DNA from: Roseiarcus sp963836695
GTDB lineage: Bacteria > Pseudomonadota > Alphaproteobacteria > Rhizobiales > Beijerinckiaceae
DNA length: 64,000 nt
Reading direction: 5' to 3'
Assembly: GCA_963836695.1 (NCBI GenBank)
Contig: CAWIKX010000016.1
Span: 40,507-104,506 of the forward strand
The notes beneath the pieces are model-generated. The model made no database searches, was not told the DNA's origin, and was given only the letters and a program-made list of their open reading frames with translations. Each line of letters begins with the position of its first letter. Position 1 is the stretch's first letter. Shown here piece by piece: positions 45,692 to 55,447 of this stretch. The position numbers were made by a program, and so were the translations under genes.

Positions 45692-46330
45692 TCAACAGGA
45701 GATTTCGGCTGGCGTCGCCGCGCTATGCTCAGATGTGCCTACCCGCCTCAGCGCAGTCGAGGACAAGTTCGAGCGCGGCCCGTGCAGAAACAGTAACGCC
45801 GGCGGCGGCATCGTCGCAAAGCGCGACGCGGCCTGCTCCGGGACCCGCCAACGCGCCAGCGCCGCCCCAGCTGGGCTTGAGATCGCCTTCAAGGTCGAAC
45901 CGGGCCGATCGATAACCGCGATCGGCGCGAGATCGACAATAGCGCGCCAGTGGCGCCACAGATGGAACTGGCGAAGGTTGTCCGCGCCCATGATCCAGAC
46001 GAAATGCACGCCAGGCGCTCGGCGTATGAGCCAGTGAAGCGTGTCATAAGTAAAGCGCGAGCCGATTTGGGCCTCCACGTCGCTGACCGCGACGCGCCCA
46101 ACGTCGAGGCGGCGCGCGGCCTCAACGCGCGCTCTGAGCGCAGCGAGGCCGGTCAGGGACTTTAGCGGATTGCCCGGCGTCACGAGCCACCAAACGCGGT
46201 CGAGCCTAAGTCGGCGCAGCGCAAGCCGCGTGATGTGCGCATGTCCCTCGTGCGGTGGATTGAACGAGCCGCCAAGCAGCCCGATGCACATTCCCGGCGC
46301 GAAGGGAGGCAGGCGCGGAACCGGCGTCAC
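45692..46330 (-). CDS. nadD: Nicotinate-nucleotide adenylyltransferase
   Basis: NAD biosynthesis: NaMN plus ATP to deamido-NAD. 212 residues. The HxGH-type motif is LLGGSFNPPHEGHAHI, with FVWIMGADNLRQF and the ISST-like motif NLSSTALRR. The GTG start at 46330 overlaps the prfA stop (GTGA), so the two are coupled. In relatives nadD usually lies by proBA/rsfS, so this neighbour is unusual. Confidence 0.93.
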   Translation of the reverse strand: MTPVPRLPPFAPGMCIGLLGGSFNPPHEGHAHITRLALRRLRLDRVWWLVTPGNPLKSLTGLAALRARVEAARRLDVGRVAVSDVEAQIGSRFTYDTLHWLIRRAPGVHFVWIMGADNLRQFHLWRHWRAIVDLAPIAVIDRPGSTLKAISSPAGAALARWRVPEQAASRFATMPPPALLFLHGPRSNLSSTALRRVGTSEHSAATPAEISC

Positions 46331-47403
46331 AACGCCGCCTGCGCCGCGAGCAGTTCCGCCTGACGTTCGGCGGTGAGCGCATCGATGATCTCGTCGAGAC
46401 CCTCCCCCTCCTTGATCCGATCGAGCGAATATAGGGTCAGGTTGATGCGGTGGTCGGTCACCCGCCCTTGGGGAAAATTATAAGTTCTGATGCGCTGCGA
46501 CCGGTCGCCGGACCCGACCTGGGAGCGCCGGGCCTCAGCGCGGTCGGCATCGAGCTTCTGATTCTTTGCGTCGAGGATGCGCGAGCGCAAGAGGGCCATC
46601 GCCTTGGTTCGATTGCGATGCTGGGACCGCTCCTCCTGCATCGCGACCACTACGCCGGTCGGTAGGTGGGTGATGCGGATCGCCGATTCGGTCTTGTTCA
46701 CGTGCTGGCCGCCTGCGCCAGAGGATCGATAGGTGTCGATCTTGAGATCGGCCTCGTTGATCTCGAAGTCCAATTCCTGGGCGATCGGCAGCACGGCGAC
46801 GGTCGCAGCCGATGTGTGGATCCGCCCCTGGGTCTCGGTAGCCGGTACGCGCTGCACGCGGTGAACGCCGCTCTCGAACTTGAGCCGGGCGAAAACGCTG
46901 AGGCCGGAAACTTCAGCTACGATTTCCTTGAAACCTCCTGCCGTCCCCTCGCTAGACGACAGGACTTCGACCTTCCAGCGCTGCCGCTCGGCGTATTTGA
47001 CGTACATGCGGAATAAATCGCCAGCGAACAGGGCTGCTTCGTCTCCGCCCGTGCCCGCCCGCACTTCGATGATTGCGCTGCCTTCATCGGCGGCGTCCTT
47101 GGGCAGGAGCGCAATCTGAATCGCCTTGGACATCGCCGCCGCTTCGGTCGCGGCGGCGGCGAGTTCATCGCTCCCCATCGCCCGCATGTCCTGATCGAGA
47201 TCAGGCTCCCGCAGCATCGCGGCGAGGTCGGCGCGCTCCTTCTCCTTGGCCATGAACGCCTGGATCGCCACGACGACCGGCTCAAGCTCGCTAAGCTCGC
47301 GGGACAACGCGGAATATTGCGCTCCGGACACGCCCTCCGTGAGCTGAGAGGAAATTTCCTGGTGGCGGCGGAGGATGAGATCGAGATTGTCGTTGGCGGC
47401 CAT
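46327..47403 (-). CDS. prfA: Peptide chain release factor 1
   Basis: Recognises UAA and UAG and releases nascent peptide. 358 residues with the GGQ motif at residues 231-233 (SGAGGQHVNKTESA). The tail (LTLYSLDRIKEGEGLDEII) is normal. It follows ptsP on the same strand after 49 bases and overlaps nadD. prmC, the methylase gene that usually follows prfA, is absent. Confidence 0.97.
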   Translation of the reverse strand: MAANDNLDLILRRHQEISSQLTEGVSGAQYSALSRELSELEPVVVAIQAFMAKEKERADLAAMLREPDLDQDMRAMGSDELAAAATEAAAMSKAIQIALLPKDAADEGSAIIEVRAGTGGDEAALFAGDLFRMYVKYAERQRWKVEVLSSSEGTAGGFKEIVAEVSGLSVFARLKFESGVHRVQRVPATETQGRIHTSAATVAVLPIAQELDFEINEADLKIDTYRSSGAGGQHVNKTESAIRITHLPTGVVVAMQEERSQHRNRTKAMALLRSRILDAKNQKLDADRAEARRSQVGSGDRSQRIRTYNFPQGRVTDHRINLTLYSLDRIKEGEGLDEIIDALTAERQAELLAAQAAL

Positions 47404-47452
47404 TGGGTGAGCTCAAGAAGCGGGAGCGGCGGGGTTAAGGACGCTCGCGTCG

Positions 47453-49717
47453 CTAGAGGCGCACTTGGAGGCGTTCTGCAAGCTGCCGAAGCGGTTCGCG
47501 TAGAGATGCGTCCTCGCGGCCTTTGGCGAGCATCGCCTCGAGCTCGTGCGCCGCCTCGCTGATATTGAGCGTGAGCGTCATCGCCTTGACCGGCCCGATC
47601 GAGGTCGCGGACATCGACAACTCGCGGTAGCCGATCGCCATCAGCGCCATTGCTTCAAGGGTCTCGCCGCCCATTTCCCCACACAAGGTCACCGGCGTTC
47701 CATGTTTGGCGCCCACTTCGGCGATTGAGCGCAGCGCGCGCAAGAAGCCGATGCTCAAAGGATCGAAGCGGTTGGAGACCCGACGGTTGTCACGGTCGAC
47801 GGCGTACAGATATTGCATGAGATCGTTCGAGCCGACCGACAGAAAGTCCGCGGCGGCGGCGATTTCATCGAGTTGCCACAAGAGTGACGGCACTTCGACC
47901 ATCACGCCGAGACTCACTGCGCGCGGCGGGTCATAGCCTCGGCTGACGCTCCAATCAAGCTCACGGTCGAACATCCCCCGCGCGGCCCGGAACTCATCGA
48001 CGGTCGAAACCATGGGTGCCATGACCCTGAGGTCGCGCCCTGCGGCGGCGCGGATAAACGCACGGAATTGCATCTTAAGCAGCACCGGGCGGTCGAGCCC
48101 GATGCGCAGTGCACGCCAGCCGAGCGCCGGGTTTTGCTCCTCGAGGCCCTTCATATAGGGCAGGAGTTTGTCGCCGCCGATGTCGAGCGTCCGGAAGGTG
48201 ACCGGCCGCTCGCCGGCGGCGTCGAGGATGGCGCTGTAAAGCTGCTGCTGCGCACCTGGACGGGGAAAGCGAGCGGCGAGCATGAACTGCAATTCAGTGC
48301 GGAAGAGGCCGATCGACTTCGCCCCAGTTTCCGCCAGATGCGGCATATCAACGAGGAGCCCGGCGTTCATGCTGAGGCCGATCGAGACACCGTCGAGGCT
48401 GACTGTCGGCGTATCACGGAGAGCCCGATATTGCGCCTGGCGCCGCGCGCGCATGCGGGCCTTTTCGGCATAGGCCGCCTCGACGTCGGGTGGCGGGCGC
48501 AGGTGGATCTCGCCCGTGTCGCCGTCGACGATGATCGCATCGCCATGCTCGACGATTTCGGAGATATTCGCGATATCGCTCACGGCGGGAATGGCGAGCG
48601 CGCGGGCGACGATGGCGATATGGCTCGAGGCGCCAGCCTCCTCCAAAACCAGACCGCGAAGCCGAACGCGATCGTAATCGAGCAGCGCCGCTGGGCTCAT
48701 CGAACGGGCGACGAGGATGGCGTTTTCCGGCAGTTCCTCCGGCAGCAGAACCAAGCTTTGGCCGGCGAGCTGATGCAGCAGGCGATTGGCAATATCGGTC
48801 AAGTCGTGGAGCCGGTCGCGCAGATAAGGATCAGTCTGACGCTGCAGCTTGGCGCGGGCGTCATTATGGACGCGCTCGACTGCGGCCTCAGCGGTCAGGC
48901 CCGAGCTCACGGCCTCACGCAGCCGGCGCAGCCAGCCGCGATCGTGCGCGATCATTCGGAAGGCCTCCAGCACGTCGCGGTGCTCGCCGCCGGCGCCGTC
49001 GTCGTTGCGATCGATCAGATCGTCGACCGAGGCACGCATGGCGCTGATCGCCGTCTCAAGGCGAACGAGCTCCGATTCCACATCGTCGGCGACGATCGTG
49101 GAGACCATCACCCGTGGCTGGTGCATCACGACATGCCCAAGCCCAAGCCCATCGGCGATGCCGACGCCCTTCAGCGACATCTGCCGGCGCACGGCGATCT
49201 GAGCGTCCTGGGCGGCTATCCCCTGCAGTTCGCCCGATGCGATCATCTCGGCGAGCAGCATAGCGGTCGTCTGCAGCGCCTCGAGCTCCTCCTCCGAATA
49301 GGCACGCCTCGCGCGGTTTTGCACCACCAGGATCCCGATCGTAGCCCCGCCGCGCAACACCGGCACGCCGAGGAAGGACTGGTAGATTTCTTCGCCTGTC
49401 TCGGGCCTGTAGGAATACGCGGGGTGATGCTGAGCGTCCGACAGCGCCAGCGGTTCGGCGCTGGACACAATTAGGCCAACAAGACCCTCGCCTGGCCGCA
49501 TCGTAGTCAGGTGGACCGCCTCGCGGTTGAGGCCCTCGGTGGCGAACAACTCCATCGTCCCGTCAGCGCGGACGACATAGAGCGAGCACACCTCGGCCAC
49601 CATGTTCGAGGCGATAAGCACGACGATCCGGTCCAGGCGCGCCTGGGCGGTGACAGGCTCCGCCATCACCTCGCGAAGCCGCCGCAACAACAGACGCGGT
49701 CCGCCCGGCGCGCGCAT
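47453..49717 (-). CDS. ptsP: Phosphoenolpyruvate-protein phosphotransferase PtsP (EI-Ntr)
   Basis: First enzyme of the nitrogen-related PTS. It autophosphorylates with PEP and passes phosphate to NPr and EIIA-Ntr. ATG 49717 (MRAPGGPRLLL) is chosen; the frame is open to 49948 but the first 77 residues are not like the family. Domains: GAF (about 20-160), PEP-utiliser N domain, active-site H366 (GASSHIAIVARAL) and the C-terminal PEP-binding TIM barrel ending in TLCGEMGGE. In alphaproteobacteria it links to regulation of K+ uptake and (p)ppGpp. It precedes prfA as in many relatives. Confidence 0.95.
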   Translation of the reverse strand: MRAPGGPRLLLRRLREVMAEPVTAQARLDRIVVLIASNMVAEVCSLYVVRADGTMELFATEGLNREAVHLTTMRPGEGLVGLIVSSAEPLALSDAQHHPAYSYRPETGEEIYQSFLGVPVLRGGATIGILVVQNRARRAYSEEELEALQTTAMLLAEMIASGELQGIAAQDAQIAVRRQMSLKGVGIADGLGLGHVVMHQPRVMVSTIVADDVESELVRLETAISAMRASVDDLIDRNDDGAGGEHRDVLEAFRMIAHDRGWLRRLREAVSSGLTAEAAVERVHNDARAKLQRQTDPYLRDRLHDLTDIANRLLHQLAGQSLVLLPEELPENAILVARSMSPAALLDYDRVRLRGLVLEEAGASSHIAIVARALAIPAVSDIANISEIVEHGDAIIVDGDTGEIHLRPPPDVEAAYAEKARMRARRQAQYRALRDTPTVSLDGVSIGLSMNAGLLVDMPHLAETGAKSIGLFRTELQFMLAARFPRPGAQQQLYSAILDAAGERPVTFRTLDIGGDKLLPYMKGLEEQNPALGWRALRIGLDRPVLLKMQFRAFIRAAAGRDLRVMAPMVSTVDEFRAARGMFDRELDWSVSRGYDPPRAVSLGVMVEVPSLLWQLDEIAAAADFLSVGSNDLMQYLYAVDRDNRRVSNRFDPLSIGFLRALRSIAEVGAKHGTPVTLCGEMGGETLEAMALMAIGYRELSMSATSIGPVKAMTLTLNISEAAHELEAMLAKGREDASLREPLRQLAERLQVRL

Positions 49718-49901
49718 CAACAATATCCTATCCGTCGCCGGCCGAAGGGTCGGCCGATTGAGCCATGCAATGATCACCCCGGAGGAAGCCGCTCCGCGGA
49801 ATGCGCTTCCTGCCCGTGTCCTCAATTCGCTTTGTCGGCGGTATAGAAACGAAATGCGGACGCGGCAAGGCCGGACTGTCAGCCCTTCTTGGGGAGCCGG
49901 T

Positions 49902-51590
49902 TCAAGGCGCCCGGAGCAGAGCGGAAGTCCTCGCGGCTCCAGTCGCACGCGTTGCGAGAACCTCGTCGAGCCAGTCCGGCCGCATTTCGGGCACCGAGGA
50001 CAGAAGCAATTCTGTATAGGGATGATAGGGAGGCGAGAACACCGTGGCCGTATCGCCGCTCGCCACGATCTTGCCCCTCAGCATCACGGCGACCTTGTTG
50101 GCGATTCGTTTTACCGTTCCCAAGTCGTGGGTGATGAACAGATAGGCGACGCCCAGATCGTCCTGCAGCTTCTTCAGCAAACGGAGAATCTCTTCCCCCA
50201 CCAACTGATCGAGAGCGGAGGTCACCTCATCGCAGATGATCAGATCCGGCTCGGCCGCGAGCGCCCGGGCGATCGAAACACGCTGCTTCTGCCCGCCGGA
50301 CAATTCGCTGGTCTTGCGGGTAATGAAAAATTCCGGCAGATCCATCTGGCCCAACAGCTCCGCCACACGCGCGCGCACTTCCCGTCGCGATCGGTTGAAA
50401 TAAAACGCGACCGGCCTCCCGATGGTCTCGAGCAAGGTGTGCTGCGGATTGAGCGCGACGTCGGGCATTTGGTAGATCATCTGGACCCGGCGCAATTGGT
50501 CCTTGGTGCGATCCTTGAGTTGCGGCGATAGGCTCGTCCCACTGAAGCGGACATGGCCGGCGGTCCGCGGCAAGAGGCCGGTGATGACCCGCGCCAAGGT
50601 CGATTTGCCCGAACCCGATTCGCCAACGACCGCCACCGTATCGCCCTTGCGCACTTCAAGGCTGACGTCATCGATCACTTTGGGCTTGCCGGGGTAGTTG
50701 GCGCTGACGTGATCGATGGCCAGAATTGGGGCTTCGGCAGCGATGTTGGCGTCCACGAAATCATGGCCTGCGACGCGTTCACTCACCAGGCGGCGCGTAT
50801 AGTCCTCTTTTGGCTCAAGCAGGATCTGCCGCGAATCGCCGAATTCGACCATCTTGCCGCGTCTCAGCACCATTATGCGGTCGGCGATCTGAGCGACGAC
50901 GGCGAGGTCGTGGGTAATGTAGAGCGCAGCCGTTCCGTGTTCGCGAATAAGCTTGCGGAAAGCGGCGAGGCATTCGACCTGGGTGGTCACGTCAAGCGCG
51001 GTGGTCGGCTCATCGAAGATGAGAACGTCGGGCTTGGCGACCATCGCCATCGCCGCCATGACCCGTTGGAGCTGTCCGCCAGAAACCTGATGCGGATAGC
51101 GCGACCCGATTGTCTCCGGGTTCGGCAGATCGAGCTGCTTGAACAGGCTGACCGCTTCCGCGCGCGCCTGCGCCGGCGACAATACGCTATGCCGCACCGC
51201 AGCTTCGCAGACCTGTTCCATCAGCGTGTGCGCGGGATTGAATGACGCCGCCGCGCTTTGGGCGATATAGGCGATTTTCGGGCCGCGCAGCTCGCGGCGC
51301 TCGTTCGGGCTGATGGCGCGGATGTCCGTATCACCGAATACGATATTGCCGCCGACGATATGGCAGTCGCGCCGGGTGTAGCCCATCGAGGCGAGGCCGA
51401 TGGTCGACTTGCCGGCGCCGGATTCACCGATGAGACCGATCACTTCCCCGCGCCGCAATTGCAACGACACGTCATCAACCAGCACTGGCCCATCACCGGC
51501 ATCCGTGCGCACCGCAACCCGCATGTCGCGAATGTCCAGGAGGATGGGATTGTCCTTCGATTTGAGCGCGTCTCGAGCCTGATCGTTCAT
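49902..51590 (-). CDS. Dipeptide/oligopeptide ABC transporter, fused ATP-binding protein
   Basis: 562-residue tandem ATPase (DppD-DppF fusion). The first domain has Walker A GESGAGKST and signature VSGGQLQRVMA with VLIFDEPTTALD. The second has GESGSGKST, LSGGQKQRVS and LIICDEVTSALD. The oligopeptide-type C-terminal YTRRLVSERV/YTELLLSSVPE segments are present. It is the last gene of the operon and overlaps the upstream permease stop by 4 bases. Confidence 0.95.
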   Translation of the reverse strand: MNDQARDALKSKDNPILLDIRDMRVAVRTDAGDGPVLVDDVSLQLRRGEVIGLIGESGAGKSTIGLASMGYTRRDCHIVGGNIVFGDTDIRAISPNERRELRGPKIAYIAQSAAASFNPAHTLMEQVCEAAVRHSVLSPAQARAEAVSLFKQLDLPNPETIGSRYPHQVSGGQLQRVMAAMAMVAKPDVLIFDEPTTALDVTTQVECLAAFRKLIREHGTAALYITHDLAVVAQIADRIMVLRRGKMVEFGDSRQILLEPKEDYTRRLVSERVAGHDFVDANIAAEAPILAIDHVSANYPGKPKVIDDVSLEVRKGDTVAVVGESGSGKSTLARVITGLLPRTAGHVRFSGTSLSPQLKDRTKDQLRRVQMIYQMPDVALNPQHTLLETIGRPVAFYFNRSRREVRARVAELLGQMDLPEFFITRKTSELSGGQKQRVSIARALAAEPDLIICDEVTSALDQLVGEEILRLLKKLQDDLGVAYLFITHDLGTVKRIANKVAVMLRGKIVASGDTATVFSPPYHPYTELLLSSVPEMRPDWLDEVLATRATGAARTSALLRAP

Positions 51591-52414
51591 GCGCCTTCCC
51601 CCTGACCTCGGGAATGAATCGAAAGCATCCAGTCGACGACGAAATTGACCCCGATGGTCAAGATCGCGATCGCCGCCGCGGGGTACAGCGGCGCGGCGGA
51701 GCCGAAATTGATCATATCGCGGTAGTCCCTCACCATGCTGCCCCAGTCGGCGTCAGGAGGCTGCACGCCGAGCCCGAGAAAACTGAGCGCCGCGATGAAG
51801 AGAAAGGTAAAGCAGAAACGCAAACCGAACTCGGCCGTTAGGGGGGGAATTGCGTTGGGCAAGACCTCGCGCTTGACAATCCACCATAACCCCTCGCCCC
51901 GCAGGCGAGCGGCCTCGACGAACTCCAGGCTCACGATATTGACGGCCACCGACCTCGCCAGCCGAAACACCTTGGTCGAATCGAGGATGGCGATCGTGAT
52001 GATGAGCACAGGAAGCGCCGTGCCGAGCACCGAAAGGATGACGAAGGCGAAGATGAGCGTCGGCATGGACAAGATTAGGTCGACGAGGCGCGACAGCGCC
52101 TGATCGATCCACCCGCCCGCAACCGCAGCGGCAAAGCCGGTGACGACGCCAACGAGGAAGGAAAGGGCGGTTATGACCAGCGCCAATCCGATCGACATGC
52201 GCGCCCCATAAATCAGACGGCTCACGATGTCGCGGCCAAGGTTATCGAGTCCGAGCCAATGCTGCGGGTCTGGGTCCGCCCAGGCGTCGCCGAGCGGCGT
52301 CGCCTGGTCGAAGGGGGCAATGAGCGGCGCTAGCAAAGCGACGAGCAGATTGATGACGACAATTGCAATGCCGATCTGCGCGGTGACGCTTACTTTGTAG
52401 CCGCGGATGCGCAT
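51587..52414 (-). CDS. Peptide ABC transporter permease (DppC type)
   Basis: 275 residues, six helices with BPD_transp_1 core and the EAA-like loop (EFVEAARLRGEGLWWIVKRE) that contacts the ATPase. The N-terminal extension (PLGDAWADPDPQHWLGLDN) is typical of DppC/OppC. Between DppB (upstream, 37-base gap) and the fused ATPase (overlapping). Confidence 0.93.
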   Translation of the reverse strand: MRIRGYKVSVTAQIGIAIVVINLLVALLAPLIAPFDQATPLGDAWADPDPQHWLGLDNLGRDIVSRLIYGARMSIGLALVITALSFLVGVVTGFAAAVAGGWIDQALSRLVDLILSMPTLIFAFVILSVLGTALPVLIITIAILDSTKVFRLARSVAVNIVSLEFVEAARLRGEGLWWIVKREVLPNAIPPLTAEFGLRFCFTFLFIAALSFLGLGVQPPDADWGSMVRDYRDMINFGSAAPLYPAAAIAILTIGVNFVVDWMLSIHSRGQGEGA

Positions 52415-52451
52415 AAACCTCTTTCTTCTCTCGCGCGCCCAGCAGACCTGG

Positions 52452-53414
52452 TCAGCGCGGCCGGCGAAGCCTGGGATTGGACAGAATGGCGAGGATGTCG
52501 GCGATCATGTTGAGCAGGATGAAGGTCGCGGCGAAGATGAGGCCGCAGGCTTGGACGACGGGAACGTCATGCTTGGACACTTCGTCGACCATCAATTGGC
52601 CAAGGCCGGGATAGACGAACACAGTCTCGACGACGACGACGCCGACGATGAGATAGGCAAGGTTGAGCGCGACGACGGAAATGATCGGAGCAAGCGCGTT
52701 CGGCAAAGCGTGACGCACGACGATGCGCGACTTGGTCAGGCCCTTCAGGATCGCCATCTCGATATACGGGCTCGCCATGACCGACAGCACGGAGGCCCGC
52801 GTCATCCTCATCATGTGCGCCACGATGACGAGAACGAGGGTCACCATCGGCAGGAATGCGATGTAAAGTCGATCGAGGAAGGACGTGTCGGAGGAGACGC
52901 TCGCCAAGGAAGGAAACCAGCCTAGCTGGACCGCCACGTATTTAATGAGGAGATAAGCGAGGAAATATTCCGGCACAGAGATCGTCATCAACGTTACGAC
53001 GTTCACAAGCCGGTCGAAGACGCCGCCCTGCCAGATCGCCGCCAAGAGGCCAAGGCCGATCGCCAACGGCACGGCGACGATCGCCGCGTAGGCCGCCAGG
53101 AACATCGTGTTGGCGAAGCGCGGCGCGATCTCCTGCAAAACGTCACGCCCATTGGCCAGCGACTTACCAAAATCGCCGTGCAGCGCGCCAAAAAGCCACT
53201 GGAAGAAACGAACATAAGCCGGCTGGTCGAGCCCCAGATCGAGCCGCATCTTCGCCAGCGTCTCGGGAGTGGCGGTGTTCTGCAGAATGGCGGAGGCGAG
53301 GTCGCCAGGCAGAATCTCCGTCCCGATGAAGATCAGCACGGAGGCGGCGAACAGGGTGAGTACGCCAAGGCCGAGACGACTGAGGACGAGCTTCAGCATG
53401 GGCGCCCTCTCCAC
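52452..53414 (-). CDS. Peptide ABC transporter permease (DppB type)
   Basis: 320 residues, six helices. The DppB/OppB N-terminus (LGLGVLTLFAASVLIFIGTEILPGD, in part) and EAA-like loop (SPYIEMAILKGLTKSRIVVRH) are present. It follows the binding-protein gene after 79 bases and is part of a four-gene minus-strand operon. Confidence 0.93.
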   Translation of the reverse strand: MERAPMLKLVLSRLGLGVLTLFAASVLIFIGTEILPGDLASAILQNTATPETLAKMRLDLGLDQPAYVRFFQWLFGALHGDFGKSLANGRDVLQEIAPRFANTMFLAAYAAIVAVPLAIGLGLLAAIWQGGVFDRLVNVVTLMTISVPEYFLAYLLIKYVAVQLGWFPSLASVSSDTSFLDRLYIAFLPMVTLVLVIVAHMMRMTRASVLSVMASPYIEMAILKGLTKSRIVVRHALPNALAPIISVVALNLAYLIVGVVVVETVFVYPGLGQLMVDEVSKHDVPVVQACGLIFAATFILLNMIADILAILSNPRLRRPR

Positions 53415-53493
53415 TCTGCTCCGGATTACGACGTCAAGGGCGTGGCGCGGGAAGACGCGAGAGAGCCCGCGCCATCTCTTATCGCGCTATCGA

Positions 53494-55083
53494 TCATGAC
53501 TTCAGCCAGGCGTCCTCCATGATCCAGCCATTGTTCATGTCGTAGCCGCCATGGGGCGTATGGCCGCCGACCTTCCGGTTATGCGCGTCGAGCCAGTCGC
53601 GGAACACGGGTATGAGCGCCCCGCCGCGCTCATTGAGAATGGCTTGCATCTCCCAGATATACGGCTTTCGCTTGGCCTCGTCGGTTTCCGCCTTGGCGTC
53701 TGCGAGCAGCTTCTCGAATTGCGGGTCGTTCCAGTGTGTCTCGTTCCACGGGGCGCTCGCCTGGAAGGCGGTGGAGAGCATCTGCGTCGCCGCCGGCCGT
53801 CCGCCCCAGTAGCTGCTGACGAATGGCGCTTTCAGCCATACGTTGTCGAAGTAGCCGTCGGCCGGCTCCTTCTTTACGTCGACCTTGATCCCAGCTTTCG
53901 ACGCGCTCGCCTGCAAGAGCGACGCCTGATCGACCGCGCCGTTAAATGCGGCGTCCGACGCCTGTAGGATGATCTTCGGATCAGCGACGCCTGCCTTCTT
54001 GAAATGGAAGGCGGCTTTTTCGGGGTCGTATTTGCGTTGCGGAAGGTCCTTGTTGAAATAGGGATCGGTCGGCGGGATCGGATGGTCGTTGCCGGCGGTG
54101 CCGTAGCCGCTGAACAAAGCTTTGAGCATCTGCTCGCGATCGGCGGCGAGCATCAACGCCATACGGACGTCGGGATCGTTATAGGGTGGCTTGTCCACCT
54201 CCATCGCTAGGATCGAGAACCACCCGCCCGGCGCGCGCACCACCTCGATCTTCGGCGTCTTGGACAATAGAGCCACAGCCTTGTGATCGACGCGGTTGAT
54301 GGCGTCGATCTGACCTGAGATCAGCGCATTGAGCCTCGCGGAACCGTCGTTGATGACGGTGACGTCCACGCCGTCAAGGAGACCCTTGCCTTCCTTCCAG
54401 TACGGGCGAACCTTCTTGACCCGGATCCGCACGCCGGGATCGAAGCTCTCAAGCACAAAGGCGCCAGTGCCAACCGGCTTCGCCCAGTCCTTAAAGCCGT
54501 CTGGAACCATCATGAGATGGTAGTCGGTAAGGCCATAGGGGAAATCGGCGTCGGGAGCGGAGAGCGAAATCTGGATCTGGTGGTCGTTAAGCTTCTTGAT
54601 GTCTGCGACGCCTTTCACTGAAGTCGCGCCGCCGGATTTCGTGTCGCCGCGGTGGAGGTTGAGGGAGTAGACCGCGTCGTCGGCGTTGAATTCCTTGCCG
54701 TTCGAGAATGTTACACCCTTGCGCAGGTTCAGGATCCAGTCCTTCGCGCCGTTGGTCGCCTCCCATCTCTCCGCGAGTTCCGGATGGGGCTTGCCGTCCT
54801 CTCCCCACTCGGCGAGGCAGTTCCACATGCCATGGTTGGCGTCGATCATCACGGAATCGGTCGTCGTGCGGAAGTCGAGGCTGTCGGTCGTGCTGCCGCC
54901 GGCGAGGCCTAGCTTCAGTACTCCACCATTTTTTGGCGCGTCGGCGGCGGTTGCGGCGGGACTCGCCAGCAAGGTTGAAATCGCAAGGCCGGAGGCGCCA
55001 ACCGCGGCGGCGCGCCCCATAAACTCGCGGCGTGAAATCGCGCCGCTGATCAGGCGCTTGTTCCAATAGTCCAGTTCGCTCAT
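53494..55083 (-). CDS. Peptide ABC transporter substrate-binding protein, Tat signal
   Basis: 529-residue SBP_bac_5 family binding protein. The N-terminus has a twin-arginine-type signal (ISRREFMGRAAAVGASG) and then an ALA-rich region, so it probably goes out folded. The body has the family blocks WEATNGAKDWILNLRKGVTFSNG, split here as AKDWILNLRKGV, and PVGTGAFVLESFDPG. The exact ligand is unknown. First gene of the operon; divergent from etfB. Confidence 0.93.
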   Translation of the reverse strand: MSELDYWNKRLISGAISRREFMGRAAAVGASGLAISTLLASPAATAADAPKNGGVLKLGLAGGSTTDSLDFRTTTDSVMIDANHGMWNCLAEWGEDGKPHPELAERWEATNGAKDWILNLRKGVTFSNGKEFNADDAVYSLNLHRGDTKSGGATSVKGVADIKKLNDHQIQISLSAPDADFPYGLTDYHLMMVPDGFKDWAKPVGTGAFVLESFDPGVRIRVKKVRPYWKEGKGLLDGVDVTVINDGSARLNALISGQIDAINRVDHKAVALLSKTPKIEVVRAPGGWFSILAMEVDKPPYNDPDVRMALMLAADREQMLKALFSGYGTAGNDHPIPPTDPYFNKDLPQRKYDPEKAAFHFKKAGVADPKIILQASDAAFNGAVDQASLLQASASKAGIKVDVKKEPADGYFDNVWLKAPFVSSYWGGRPAATQMLSTAFQASAPWNETHWNDPQFEKLLADAKAETDEAKRKPYIWEMQAILNERGGALIPVFRDWLDAHNRKVGGHTPHGGYDMNNGWIMEDAWLKS

Positions 55084-55447
55084 TGACTTGGATCCTCTCT
55101 AGAGTGCGCCCTTTCCCCAAATCTCGACGGCCGTTGCTCCTTCGTTTTGTTTCCGCGACTTGGCGTTAGAATTTCAGTTCTGTCAATCGCGCGCGACGGC
55201 CAGGAGAAGCTTCGCGGCCGACGTCGCCTAAACCGGGCTTCGGGCTGCGGCTTCTGACAATCTGCACGTCTTTTGAGCTGCGACCGAGCGCCATCTCGAT
55301 CGAGGATTTGCGCCCGTGGGCGGCCTCGATATGACGTCTCGCTCGCGTTGACTCGCGTTCGAGCCAAGATTAGGGGTTCCGCCCTCGAATTGCTTGGCCC
55401 AGCGCCCAATTTGTCGAGCGCTCAATTCGGGAGGAGTTCTGCGGCAG
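55084..55447. other. 364-base divergent intergenic region
   Basis: No accepted gene. It must hold the promoters of the peptide transporter operon (minus) and of etfB (plus). A frame at 55228-55470 is rejected because it overlaps the etfB start and has no family features. Confidence 0.4.

Noticed and set aside
48068..49474. 468-residue open frame antisense to ptsP
   Set aside because: Shadow of ptsP; no recognisable family.
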